A stretch of DNA of 64,000 bases from Stratiolaelaps scimitus. Its lineage: Eukaryota > Arthropoda > Arachnida > Mesostigmata > Laelapidae. A program made the translations under genes and the position numbers. Shown piece after piece: positions 37,581 through 48,640 of this stretch (within the stretch, counting starts at the first letter, position 1; every line of letters starts with the position of its first letter). The notes under the pieces are model-generated. The model was not told the origin of the DNA and did not search any database. It saw nothing but the letters and a program-made list of their open reading frames with translations. The DNA lies in assembly GCA_019614645.1 (NCBI GenBank), contig JABWDB010000013.1, forward strand, positions 1,984,001 through 2,048,000. The letters run 5' to 3'.

Positions 37581-37998
37581 AAATATATATGCGACTACTT
37601 TCCTTAGTAGCAGTTTGCGTAACGACCTTAGTAAAAATGCTCGAACGTATTACTGTGCGTCTTGTCTTTTTAGTCGATCTACTGAATTTTTTGTTATAAC
37701 TGGATTTTAAGACACACGTCTCCAGACGAGCGTTGTGGACCCCCAAGAATCTCCCCTAATGGAACTGCCACTCCAACTGAAATCGACGGGACGCAACAAA
37801 ATGTGCAGACAGACGGGTTTTGTTCGATTATGCAGAGGAGGGAAGAGTGCGTGCTACTGTTACTAAGGCCGTATTGCGTTCTGTGAAATCTATAGGCTTA
37901 CCAGAGCTTTTGTGGCTGGCCAGTGTCCGGGATAGTTGAAAGTTGTCACCGCAAAAGCGCGGCTTCAGATAGCAACGAATGACGGTTCCAACGATGTT
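37581..37998 (-). repeat. Long inverted repeat, left arm
   Basis: About 418 bp whose reverse complement matches 38336-38922 at roughly 85% by eye. Minus-strand frames encode DNFQLSRTLASHKSSGKPID and, after a shared stop, GVHNARLETCVLKSSYNKKF. The same peptides occur in the right arm, so both arms derive from one ancestral sequence. Confidence 0.85.
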
Positions 37999-38335
37999 TC
38001 TTCGTGTAGCGAAGACCCCGAACGACATGATGACTGACGTGCCTTGTGTGTCACTCTGTTCACTTACTCCTATAACTGCTAGGGGCTAGACACCTTCGCT
38101 GACTACAGCCACAGCTATGTCAACTATTAGACGGACTGAAATCAAGATGTGTAACACGGTCAACTGGATGTCAAGTCACGCACCGCAGCTGATCAGTGGT
38201 ATGGGTGTCACCACGACGGCAACAACAATAACCTTCATTTAGCATTCGATTGCAGATGATAAACACCTCACGCGTGGCCCAGATGTCGAAACGGCACATG
38301 AGTATGCGTGCATCCGTCATTAGTGAAAAGTGGAG

Positions 38336-38922
38336 TGGATGTTGGAACCGTGATTCGTTGCTATCCGAAGCAGCTATCGACTATTTTCAATTGTTATCCG
38401 ACAATTTTCAACTATCCCGGACAACACTGGCCAGCCACAAAAGCTCTGCTAAGCCTATAGGTTTCACAGAACGTAATACGGCCTTAGGAACAATAGCACG
38501 CACTCTTGCCTCCTCTGCATAATCGAACAAAATCCGTCTGTCTGCACGTTTTGTCGTGTTTGCTGTCGATTTCAGTTGGAGTGGCATTCCCATTAGGGGA
38601 GACATTATCTAATCAGGATAGTCCTCGGTCACGGGTTCAACCACACACGTGGCAATAGCGTAAAGATATCGGCTCAGGAAACTGGCTCCTTCACATAGCC
38701 ATTCATATTTTGCACATAACGACGCATTAGGCATACGAACGCGAAACGAAGTGAAATCTTGGGGGTCCACAACGCTCGTTTTAAGGCGTTCGCCTTAAAA
38801 TCCAGTTATAACCAAAAATTAAGTTGTTCAACTAAAAAGACAGGACGCACAGTGGTACGTTCGAGTATTTTTACTAAGGTCGTTACGCGAATTCCTGCCA
38901 AGAAACGTCTCGCATATATTTC
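38336..38922 (+). repeat. Long inverted repeat, right arm (with an insertion)
   Basis: Inverted counterpart of 37581-37998. Plus-strand frames encode DNFQLSRTTLASHKSSAKPI and GVHNARFKAFALKSSYNQKL. The arms differ by an in-frame 3-bp indel and scattered substitutions. A segment of about 150 bp (38603-38755) is present only here. Confidence 0.85.
38603..38755. other. Insertion of about 150 bp in the right arm of the inverted repeat
   Basis: The left arm runs directly from GGGGAGA into TTCTTGGGGGTCC, while the right arm has this extra segment between them. It includes ACGGGTTCAACCAC, a B-box-like motif, but no clear A box or target duplication. Confidence 0.55.
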
Positions 38923-41034
38923 TTTGTTTCGAGACCGTGTGTTAGTAGTTATTTCAAGTAGTTATGCCACGAAGAAGGAAAACACTTCTTAGGTCCACAG
39001 TAAGTTAGATGATCGTATTTGCATATCACTTTCATAACGAAAAACTTAGCTTTAACAGATAGGCAAACTGGAGAAATATTGCAAGAGTTCCTATAGTATT
39101 CGAAAGGAGTTCCCTTGAGTTGGGATGATGTCAGCCATCACCGTGGGTTGAACGACATTCGCAGCATCGACATTATGCAATCACACACATCTCCGGGCGC
39201 GCTGGCTTCGCCAAGTCGCAGAGCGCTACTCATGTAAGAACTTCGGTTAGATCGTCACAGCACGCACTGTCTAATTGTTGCTTGTGGGATATTACGTGTT
39301 TTTTAGTCAGTTCTTCATTCGAGGTATAATTGTACACTATCACTGTTAAATTTTATTCAACGCATAGTTAGCAGTCTCGATAAAAATGCCAAAAACAGAA
39401 CGTGCAGGCCATATATATACATATAATTAAGGAGCTTGATATATTAATGATTAAATAGAAACATTTTTCTAGGACTGAATGTCTGAAAAGGAAATACAGT
39501 CTGTCCGGTACACGTTCATTGAATATTTTCACATTTCGTGAGTAATGATGTTCAATCTTGTTAAAAGCTCTTATAGGCATACTTTTATACTGGCCATTGT
39601 GCAACACCACACTTATAGCCCATCTGGTGTTGCTTCGAGTGGGATTTCTTGACGACTGCAAAAATCACCTGGCTTTATTAGGTACACATATATCTGCTTG
39701 TTGGTTTTTCGTTTTTATTTTTTTCAATTTGTTTTTCCACATTATTTCACATCATTCATTTTCACAAATTATCAGATCACTTAATCTGTAATACAAGTTT
39801 AATATTCGAAAAATATCTGATTGGTACGCCAAGAAGACACCTCCGCATCCACACAAGTCATCATTTCAGCTAATTTGCCTTTAGTTCCACTCTTCACGGC
39901 TAAGGGCGGTCACCAACTTGGAGAAGCCGACAGTGACAGACATCGGTCTCGACTGTTGTGGTTTTAAGAAACTAAGCCCAATTTCTCACACGTTGGTTTT
40001 TCAAGTTCTGAAATCCTCAAATAAATTCTCAGCTCTGTGGATACCAACCCGTAATCAAATGCAAAGTTCAATCTAAAGATCAAAGAGAATACTATGTAAG
40101 AGTAATTTTTTTTTAATTATACGTGCAACAGTGCTTTAAAGTTTATTTCAAGTCGGCTTGACATGATTTGTAACAGAGTCATAGCAGTTTGGTTCACGGG
40201 TAATACATCGTCTGATATCATACGTTATGTATCATACATGGGCATGACCCCGTCGATGAACACCGGTTCGGTCTACCAGTTTTACGCACTGATGTGCCAT
40301 AATATATATTATATGTTTTATATGTATATGTGTTTTTGTTTATTTCTTTAGATTTACGAAAATATATTATTCTTTGTATACCTACATTCTGCGTTGACAT
40401 TATTAGATAATATGTTAACCGTATTAATTGCATTCGCTTGTGAGTGTGTACTTGTCATGATAATGTGTCACTTGAGGACGAGCTTTCTATGCACTCAGTA
40501 AATGGTGATAGCACTCTCTACCATTTATTCAGATATTCAAATATGTCTGAATTCAATATGCATACATATTAATTTGTGTCGAACCAAGAAGAAAATATGT
40601 TGGTCTGAATCTCTTGCCCATTCACACGACACAGTTAATTAGATTATAACATATATATATGTGTGTGTAAACAGATCAACCTTTCGTTATCACGAGATGT
40701 TTGGTAGGTCACCACCACCATCATCTCAGTTCCGAGTGATTGGTATTAGATACCCTTCTATTTACATGTATTTTTTTTACGATGGCACATGGTCCCCCAC
40801 TTCGTACACGGGTGATCTAAAAGCGAAATGATCTACAATCCGCAAGCGGCTTATAAAAATAATTGGTGTAACCCGGTTTTCGTTCTCCTAGTTAAATGCA
40901 ATCAATTAGCCACGTGAGGGCCTTGTTAGTTCTGTTGGCAGATCCCACTGAGGCTAACCAGCTATAATATTAATAGGTACCGAAGGTCAGCGTATGCCAA
41001 CGCGATGTCCTTTTCCATGGACATCTCATTTACC
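38923..41034. other. Gene-poor region between the inverted repeat and the SLC5 gene
   Basis: AT-rich, with short TA tracts near 39410-39426, 40301-40330 and 40650-40660. No gene seen. Confidence 0.55.
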
Positions 41035-41046
41035 AACGCTAGCAGT

Positions 41047-41155
41047 AAGGGCAAAGGTGGCCCCGACAGGTCCTCATAGTAATACGTAAAAGGTTAAGAA
41101 CTGAGGCCTGTCAGATAGGGGCACAACAGCTGAGGGTCAGCTCGAAAAAACAGTT
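41047..41155 (+). mobile_element. 5'-truncated tRNA-SINE with 12-bp target duplication
   Basis: Plus-strand 3' half of the SINE at 18864-19136: GGTGGCCCCGACAGGTCCTC through GGGTCAGCTCGAAAAAAC. It is flanked by perfect AACGCTAGCAGT at 41035-41046 and 41156-41167. It lies about 160 bp beyond the SLC5 stop codon, possibly within its 3' UTR. Confidence 0.85.
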
Positions 41156-41326
41156 AACGCTAGCAGTCAGTGGAAGCTTAATTGAAACGATCCACATTTC
41201 GTTATATTGTTCGCCTCCGCATAACAATTGCCATTCTAGATTGAAAGTTTGCGTGTGTCTGTATGTAAGCGCCAGATATATAACGATGACGGTATAATTT
41301 CGCTCGGTGATCACTCGATGGGTCAA

Positions 41327-41543
41327 TCACAGCTTGTCAAGTCGATCCAAACGTTCGAGTCCTTGGTCCATGAACGGTTGTGGCTCGCCGAATTCGCCTG
41401 TCAATACAGGACTCAGGAAGCTCTTGCTAACAGGAGCCTCCGAGGGCCAGACAAACGATGCTAGTATGCCGACAACGAATGTCACTAACCATGATGCAAA
41501 CGTGTACCACTGATAAGAGAGATTGCACAATGGCAGATACACA
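41327..41543 (-). CDS. SLC5 coding exon 10 and stop
   Basis: 217 bp: [20 protein letters not shown], the last membrane helix, and a short cytoplasmic tail ending [11 protein letters not shown] with a TGA stop. Acceptor CCTGCAG. No AATAAA was found between the stop and the SINE at 41155. Confidence 0.93.
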
Positions 41544-44500
41544 CTGCAGGATTTCTCACTGAAACGTCATACAGGGTGGTTGTTAACATGCGAGTGTAAT
41601 AGATAAAATGTCGAACGGATCGAGAAACACGAGAGGAAATTAGCCCGAACACAGGCTTGATGCTGGAAGAGAGAAAACATGGGGCATATATACTGGGCAG
41701 TTGCTTGGAAACATTAAAGGTGGTGGAATGGTAGCGCAATGGCGGATGTTTTAATGGCATGTCGTTGCCTTGTAGTGCCTGTAACGTTTTCGAGACCATC
41801 ACATCTGCATCCACTAAAAGAGCAGATGTGATAAGATAGCTGTGTCCTGCAATAACCGCTTGAAATCACCGGTGTCTTTTGCCCGCGTTTGCATTATCAG
41901 CTGTGAACAGCACAATCATTCAGCCATCGTATACGTTTAGCCGAGCAAGGTCGTAACCGGAATCAGTGGACCAACCATATATATATTTATATATATATAT
42001 ACTTCATTGGGTGCTTCCCACGAAACGCTTGTCAGAAAGGAATTATGAGGTTGATGGGACACATAGGTAAGAAATTGACATATAACCGCATATGGCAATA
42101 TGGGAAATTTCATGATTCATGATTTCAACTATTAATGCTGGACAACTTGTGGCTTGGCAACTTGGCATCTTGTCCTATTTATTCAGTCTCAAGGTTTCGT
42201 GATGTCACGTGATTTACATACTACATCCGTATGAGTATAGGTATGGTATGATGGGATGAAGAGGAAAAACGATTAACCACCGAAAGAGTCGGTACCATTG
42301 CATCCGCAGAAAGCCTAAGCTTATCTGCGTTCGTGGCTGAACGCGGTTGCTGTTCGCCGGTCTCCCAGCCATAAACGACAAATCTTGACACTGTTTGATG
42401 ATTAAAAGCGGCATGACTTCACTGTAGAATTGGGTGTATAAATCATATTTGTTATAAATTACTAGTCACTAACTGTGGGTCACACTCGGAGACCTTTTTG
42501 CGCGAATATGACCGCCGGCGATTTGACCTGTTTAAGGGAAAACCGTAGAAAATACATGGATAAAAAGTAAGATGAGCTTAAAAAGTGGTTTATCCCGTTT
42601 TCATATTGACCCAAATGTGCGCGATTAACATGTGACGACGATCAAAATGACAGCAGAAAATGAATGTGGTAAGAGTCATGGCGTGCTTTAAGCTATCATA
42701 TCAAAAATAATAACTGACAACTAGCGCCTCACGGCGCCTTGAACAATGAGAATAAATATATCGCAATTATTGTGAGTTGACTTCACTACTGTTAGGTTGA
42801 TTAGGGCAAACTGGCCGAATTTGAAAAAAAGCAGCGAAAAATCACATCAGGCTGCTTCGTTCCAATCAACCAATGCAAATCATATTTGCATCTAAATTAG
42901 TTCGAGCTCTTAGCAGACGATAAAAAAATTATAACAAAAAAACACAGCGGGAAAAGAACGATTTAGTACTTTTTCACACCAGCGAAAATTCAAATTTGAC
43001 GACACTTTGATCATGCCACGCCGCACCCTCTCCACTTCTCTCCAAATTCCTATTCTACCAATATTATTTATATTCTTGTCGTTTGCAAGGCTCGATCGAA
43101 TTCTGCACGACAAAATGATTCATTTTCATATGGTACTAGGCTTTAATGCTATTTAAAGTTGCAGGGCATTAATACGAGACGTAAGCTCATTCATTAGGTG
43201 TGATTATCTTCGCTCTCTAAAATATTATGCAGGACACTCACAAAAGTAGCATCGGTTTGGCCGGAAGGGTTTGAAGGGTGGCCTGATTTAAACGCGTAAA
43301 ACTATTAAATTGATTACGATTGTAGTGTATCAAGGTATACCTGACAGAAATGACCGAATCTGGCATCTAAAAAAATCAATGCAGGCATTGTTTCAGAGGC
43401 GAGATCTAGTTCATAACCAGGCAGTTCGCAATAATGTTGAATCATGCGCGCACGCGCTCTGCTAACGTCTTATCGCGTATTTGGTACTTGCGGTCACGCT
43501 ATCAGACAAACGGGCAATTTCGGGTTGTCATTGTAGTCAATAGGATAGCCAAAGGTGTTAATGACTTACCTAATCGTTGTGTTTCGTACAATGGCCATGT
43601 CAGGACAGGCAACATTGGACAGTGAAAGGGGCTCAGGCGGCGCCGCCTCTAGCAGAGCTCCAGCTCCGATCCATATGCCGGCCAGAAGCCCACACACGAT
43701 ACCGACGATTGCCGACTGGAACAATGTTCAGAGTAGTGAAAACAATGAGAAATGTCTTTTTTTAGTAATGTTGCAGTTGCCTCTTGTTAAGAATTGATCA
43801 AAACTCAACACGTTGACGGTCTAATTCTCGAGGAGATTGAAACTGTGAGCATTATATGTATGTGCGTAAAACAGTAGCTATTGTTCACATGTCGGCAATG
43901 TAGGAGACTATATTGCGGACTCAACTTTGATTGCCAGTAGTAATATAATGAGGGAGTGTGCAACAATTTGAAAATCAGCCGTACCAGACCCAACTGTTCC
44001 GACTGTTGTTCGTTGTAGAAAATGAGCTTTTGAATTACCTTTTGACTGCACCTCGGCACGAGCATCCCTAAACAAAAGGACCCTAGCAGAGGTCCCCCGC
44101 CAACGCCGAAAAATACGAACGAGGCCTGAAGTACGCCACCTAAACGCTCAGCTGCACCGGTCATCAAGACACAGATTACACCGTACAGTAGTGCTGAAGC
44201 CATACCAAAACGGACACAAGACAAGGAGAATGTCGTAATCTATTGATTACAATTACAATTAATTAAAAATACTCCTAACAACCGAACAGTTAACCTTAAT
44301 TCTGCCGTTCGTTTGATTCATGAACCTTGTGGAACATCGATAAAAAGTATTTGAGGGTGTCATTAAATGAAGGCAATTGACGTCACAGTTTGTGAATTCA
44401 CAGAAGGCCAAGTCGTCGTGAACTCTCGCTGTACGAAGACTTTCGGCCAGGACATGGTTCTATCCCCTATGACCTACCGATGATCTTAATGATAAGTGAC

Positions 44501-46698
44501 TCATTCGAACTGTTGCCCCTCCGTGCGGGTTTTACGAAGTCTTCATAAGACACGGCAGCCAAGGAATTGATAGCCGACGAGACGGTGCTCAGTGCACCGG
44601 AGAAGATGCCCGCGACAAACAGGCCAGGTAGACCCACAAATCCTCCTAAAATGAACACAGATCTTAGGAACGGCCGATAAGAGAATGTCTATCACAATTG
44701 TGCGGGACGAATAAAGACATCAAGCCCAACTGCAACAGTTTGTTGGAGACACCGTTTACTAATGACCTCGAAAACGTGTAAAAATAATTTCGATGCTTTC
44801 AATCATACAATGATATACTATTACGATTAAGTCTTGACATAACCACTATCTACGATGAATGAAATTAATATAGATGAGTCTATTTGTACAAAGATCCCGT
44901 AAATTTGCCAGGCTGACTCGCAGCCAACGTTTAACGTCCACGAAATTGCCTCATAAAACGGACCCCTTTCAAATGCATATTGGGCACATACAAATTCGAA
45001 ACAACGATCTTGCATTACATACCAAGATATTTCATGACAAAATACGGTAAGATTTGGTCTGTAGTCGAAATCTTTCCCGTTATATAGGGATCGCATCCCT
45101 TGAAATTGGCATAGATAACCAATCCGGTCAGGCACGACGTAAATGAGAGAGCAGTCAGGATAGGCCAGTTTACGAACAGAGCTCTGAAATGAGTTCAGTG
45201 AAGGATACGATCACGGAAAATTACCTTTGCAGCTGCGAATTTGCTGAGCGTATTCACTCAACCGTTCTTATTATGTAGGGTCGACTGTGCAAGTTAAAGG
45301 GGGCCACATATATGGGACATAAACATTATGCACCGATTTATACTTTCTTAGTTGGCACTGATAGATGGAATAATTGAATATAACGACAGTTATATTCAAT
45401 CAGTCCATCTATCGGTGCCAGTATAATTGTATATAACGGCAGTTTTATCCGAGGTAAAAAGAACTTGCAATGAAAACAGTGTAATGAGACATGGTTTCAC
45501 TTACAACTGAGCGGTTCTAAGCCGTCGGACAGTCAGAAGCCTCTGAACTTGGGTTTGGTTCACTCCGTAGAGGGAAACGTACACGAATAGGCCTCCAAAC
45601 GTTAATGACCAAAGCGTGTGACGTTCTTCAGGATCAGAACTGAAACTGTGTAATGAAAATAGAAAAGATTCGACACAAATTGTTCGCAGTTATCGCTCTC
45701 TCTCTCTCTCCCTCCTTCTGTCGTCTGTAACCAATGGCTGGTGAGATCCATGTCTCCGAAGGGAGTTATTCATAAAACAGGATCCAGCTTGACCGAGACT
45801 GCACGTGTGAATGGCCAAGAACGTTAGGACATTCAAGAGTTTGTCTACAAGATGGCAAGAAAGTACATTCAAACGTGGAAGCCTTCGAGGGAACTGGTAC
45901 CAAGTACAGATGATCTGACTATGGTAAATTGTAACAACAACACATTAGCTAGTAATGGTCCTAATAATTACACTAACAATATACATGAGGCACTTAGGTG
46001 TCAGGCCATTTTCGTGCTATAATCTATTATGGGGTTTTTGACGCGATTCGGGGGTGCACATGAAAGTGAATCGAGATAAATTATCAAGAAAAATAATACT
46101 TACTTCCAGAAGTTTAGGCGGCCACCTTCCTGGGCGGCGCGAATTACATTTTCAAATCCCCCCATACGAACGGTTCCAGCAATTAACACCGCAATCATCG
46201 ACCCAAACATCAACACCGACTGGAAGACATCTGTCCAAAGTACTGCCTTCATGCCACCTGAAAATAAACGTTCAGATGTTATTGATCAATCAGGCAATTG
46301 CTAAATGATCGCATACTACAGTGTTATTCATGTACTTGAGATTGAGGTAAGCTTTATTCTAACATACAATTCTGTGGGGCAGCGTCGGTTCTAAGAAGCT
46401 AAAGAGGTGTCAACTACAAATAATTTAACCCACTCGCGCTTCGACGAGAAAGTCGTTGGCTGTTGGAGGTCTCAAGTTCGAGCTCTGTGAAGTGACATAA
46501 CCCTTGAAGTGAAAAATAGCGTACTTAACTAACAAATTGACGGAAGTAAACGCATAAATTATAATCCCCGATAGGAACCAAATTTGTAAGAAAACAACGG
46601 CAATAATGTAGAGATATTAGTATAAGCTTAAATCACGGATTAGGATGTGCCTATAAAGCTAAATAAACCTGAGCGGAATACTGTGTGACTCCGGATGT

Positions 46699-46742
<44 letters not shown>

Positions 46743-48604
46743 CTGTGAGTCAGCAATAATGTTATGCTCCACGATACAGAGACGGCCCAGTGGATCTCGG
46801 TACTGTAAAGATTGGCCGAATGGCATCACGCGGAACAGGTGCAGGTTGTTTAGGGCAAGTTTTGCCATAGACCACTGTACCTAATGAAACTAATGCATCA
46901 AGAAGGAATCGATATCGACACAGCAAGGCGTGTTCGGCAAGAAACCTCTTCAATAACGACAAGGCAAAAAAGTAACACAAGCGTAACATTTCGTTTTACA
47001 TATTATTCTGGGAAAAAGCTGGCCCAATCTAATATCTCTACATTATTACTATATATCGTAATAGTGAGGACGTGTTCACATTTTGGGCCAGTTACTGTGA
47101 AAGTAACTGATATACGCAGCACCCTGCAAATCTACTATATGAGAGTGGCATCGCGGGCGGGACACACGGCATACAGGGTCTTATCGTTGCACCCGGTGTG
47201 GAACAATGACAGAATAGCACGCATGATGGAAATTAATTAGTGTACGCAACATTCAAGCCCTTGAGAACGTATTAGTGTGAGTTTAATAAGAAACCGATGC
47301 ATTTAATGAAGCCTCAAGTTAACGTGTAATGCACCTCTCAACAAGTTCAGCGTCCAATATAAATAGTTAGTTATTAGTTATTGGGAGATGGTTAGTTGTA
47401 TTGTTGGGACAGCCTTGGCTTGCATAAGGGAGTTGCTTGTGAACCCGTGAAGAACAAGGTTAAATAGAAGATTGAAGGGAAGCTAAATATGTGAGTTCAC
47501 AACGAAGACAGATTGTTGAACTGATGATTATTGTTAAATAAATTTCTAAATCGGGTGATTAGTGCTGCATTCCGAGCTGGTGATAATACCATTAACAATT
47601 GTTTCACTATTGTTAAAAAGAAAGTCATTATTGGTACATTATCAATCAAATAGTATGAGGCTGGTGAACACCTATATACGCAATTGTGTTCACCAGTTCT
47701 GAAAAGAAAATTTTCAAGTGGATATATCCGGGAGTATATATATATATATATATGTATGTATACATATATATATATATATGTATACGTGATTGCCTACCGG
47801 TGATATTTTACGCCTTCAACGTTTGGACAAGTTTGAGCACCGTGAAATTAAAAGATAAAATCTACAAATGACACAGACACATAACGTACCTATTGTGCAA
47901 TAAAATGTACAAACAACTCCGACGCTCAATATCGCAGTCCATTTCGAGAGATGAGTTACTGCGTGCAAGGTGACCGCCGGTGCATACACCACGACTGACA
48001 TATAGAACACCATTTGGACGATGAAGACGGCTGACGCCAAAAGTCGCGTCGCCCGACCAAAACGCCGCTCCAGATATTCGTACGCTGACACAACCTAAAC
48101 AACAAATACACAATCAATTATATATATATATATATATCACGAAAACTAATTTGTTCATCAGCGTGACGTATTAAATAAATTGTGCTGTAGCTTTACTTCA
48201 AGAAAATTTACCACACTTAAAATCCACCAAGCTAGATACGTATTGCTGATACGATACAGGCTCGTTCAGCCAGTAAGCATTTCGGATTTGAGGGCCTATG
48301 CCCGATACGCGTCGACCGATTGTTAACCACTTCACGAGTCGCGCAAACGTCATGTGTGCTCGTAAGATGCACGCACCTGAAGACGAAAGAAAACTGGCAG
48401 GAATACAAAGGCAGCCAAAGGAGTGCCAATGATATAGGCAATGTTGATGATGAAAAACTGCACCCCTGCAATGCAATAGACAACAGAGTAAGACTTTCAT
48501 CAGACGCTGAATGCTGTGTCGCGTGACAGTGGCGACTTAAGAATCACGCTGCCTTATTACAAAACCGAAAAAACAAACTATCTGATAACTATCATTTTTT
48601 TCTT

Positions 48605-48640
<36 letters not shown>

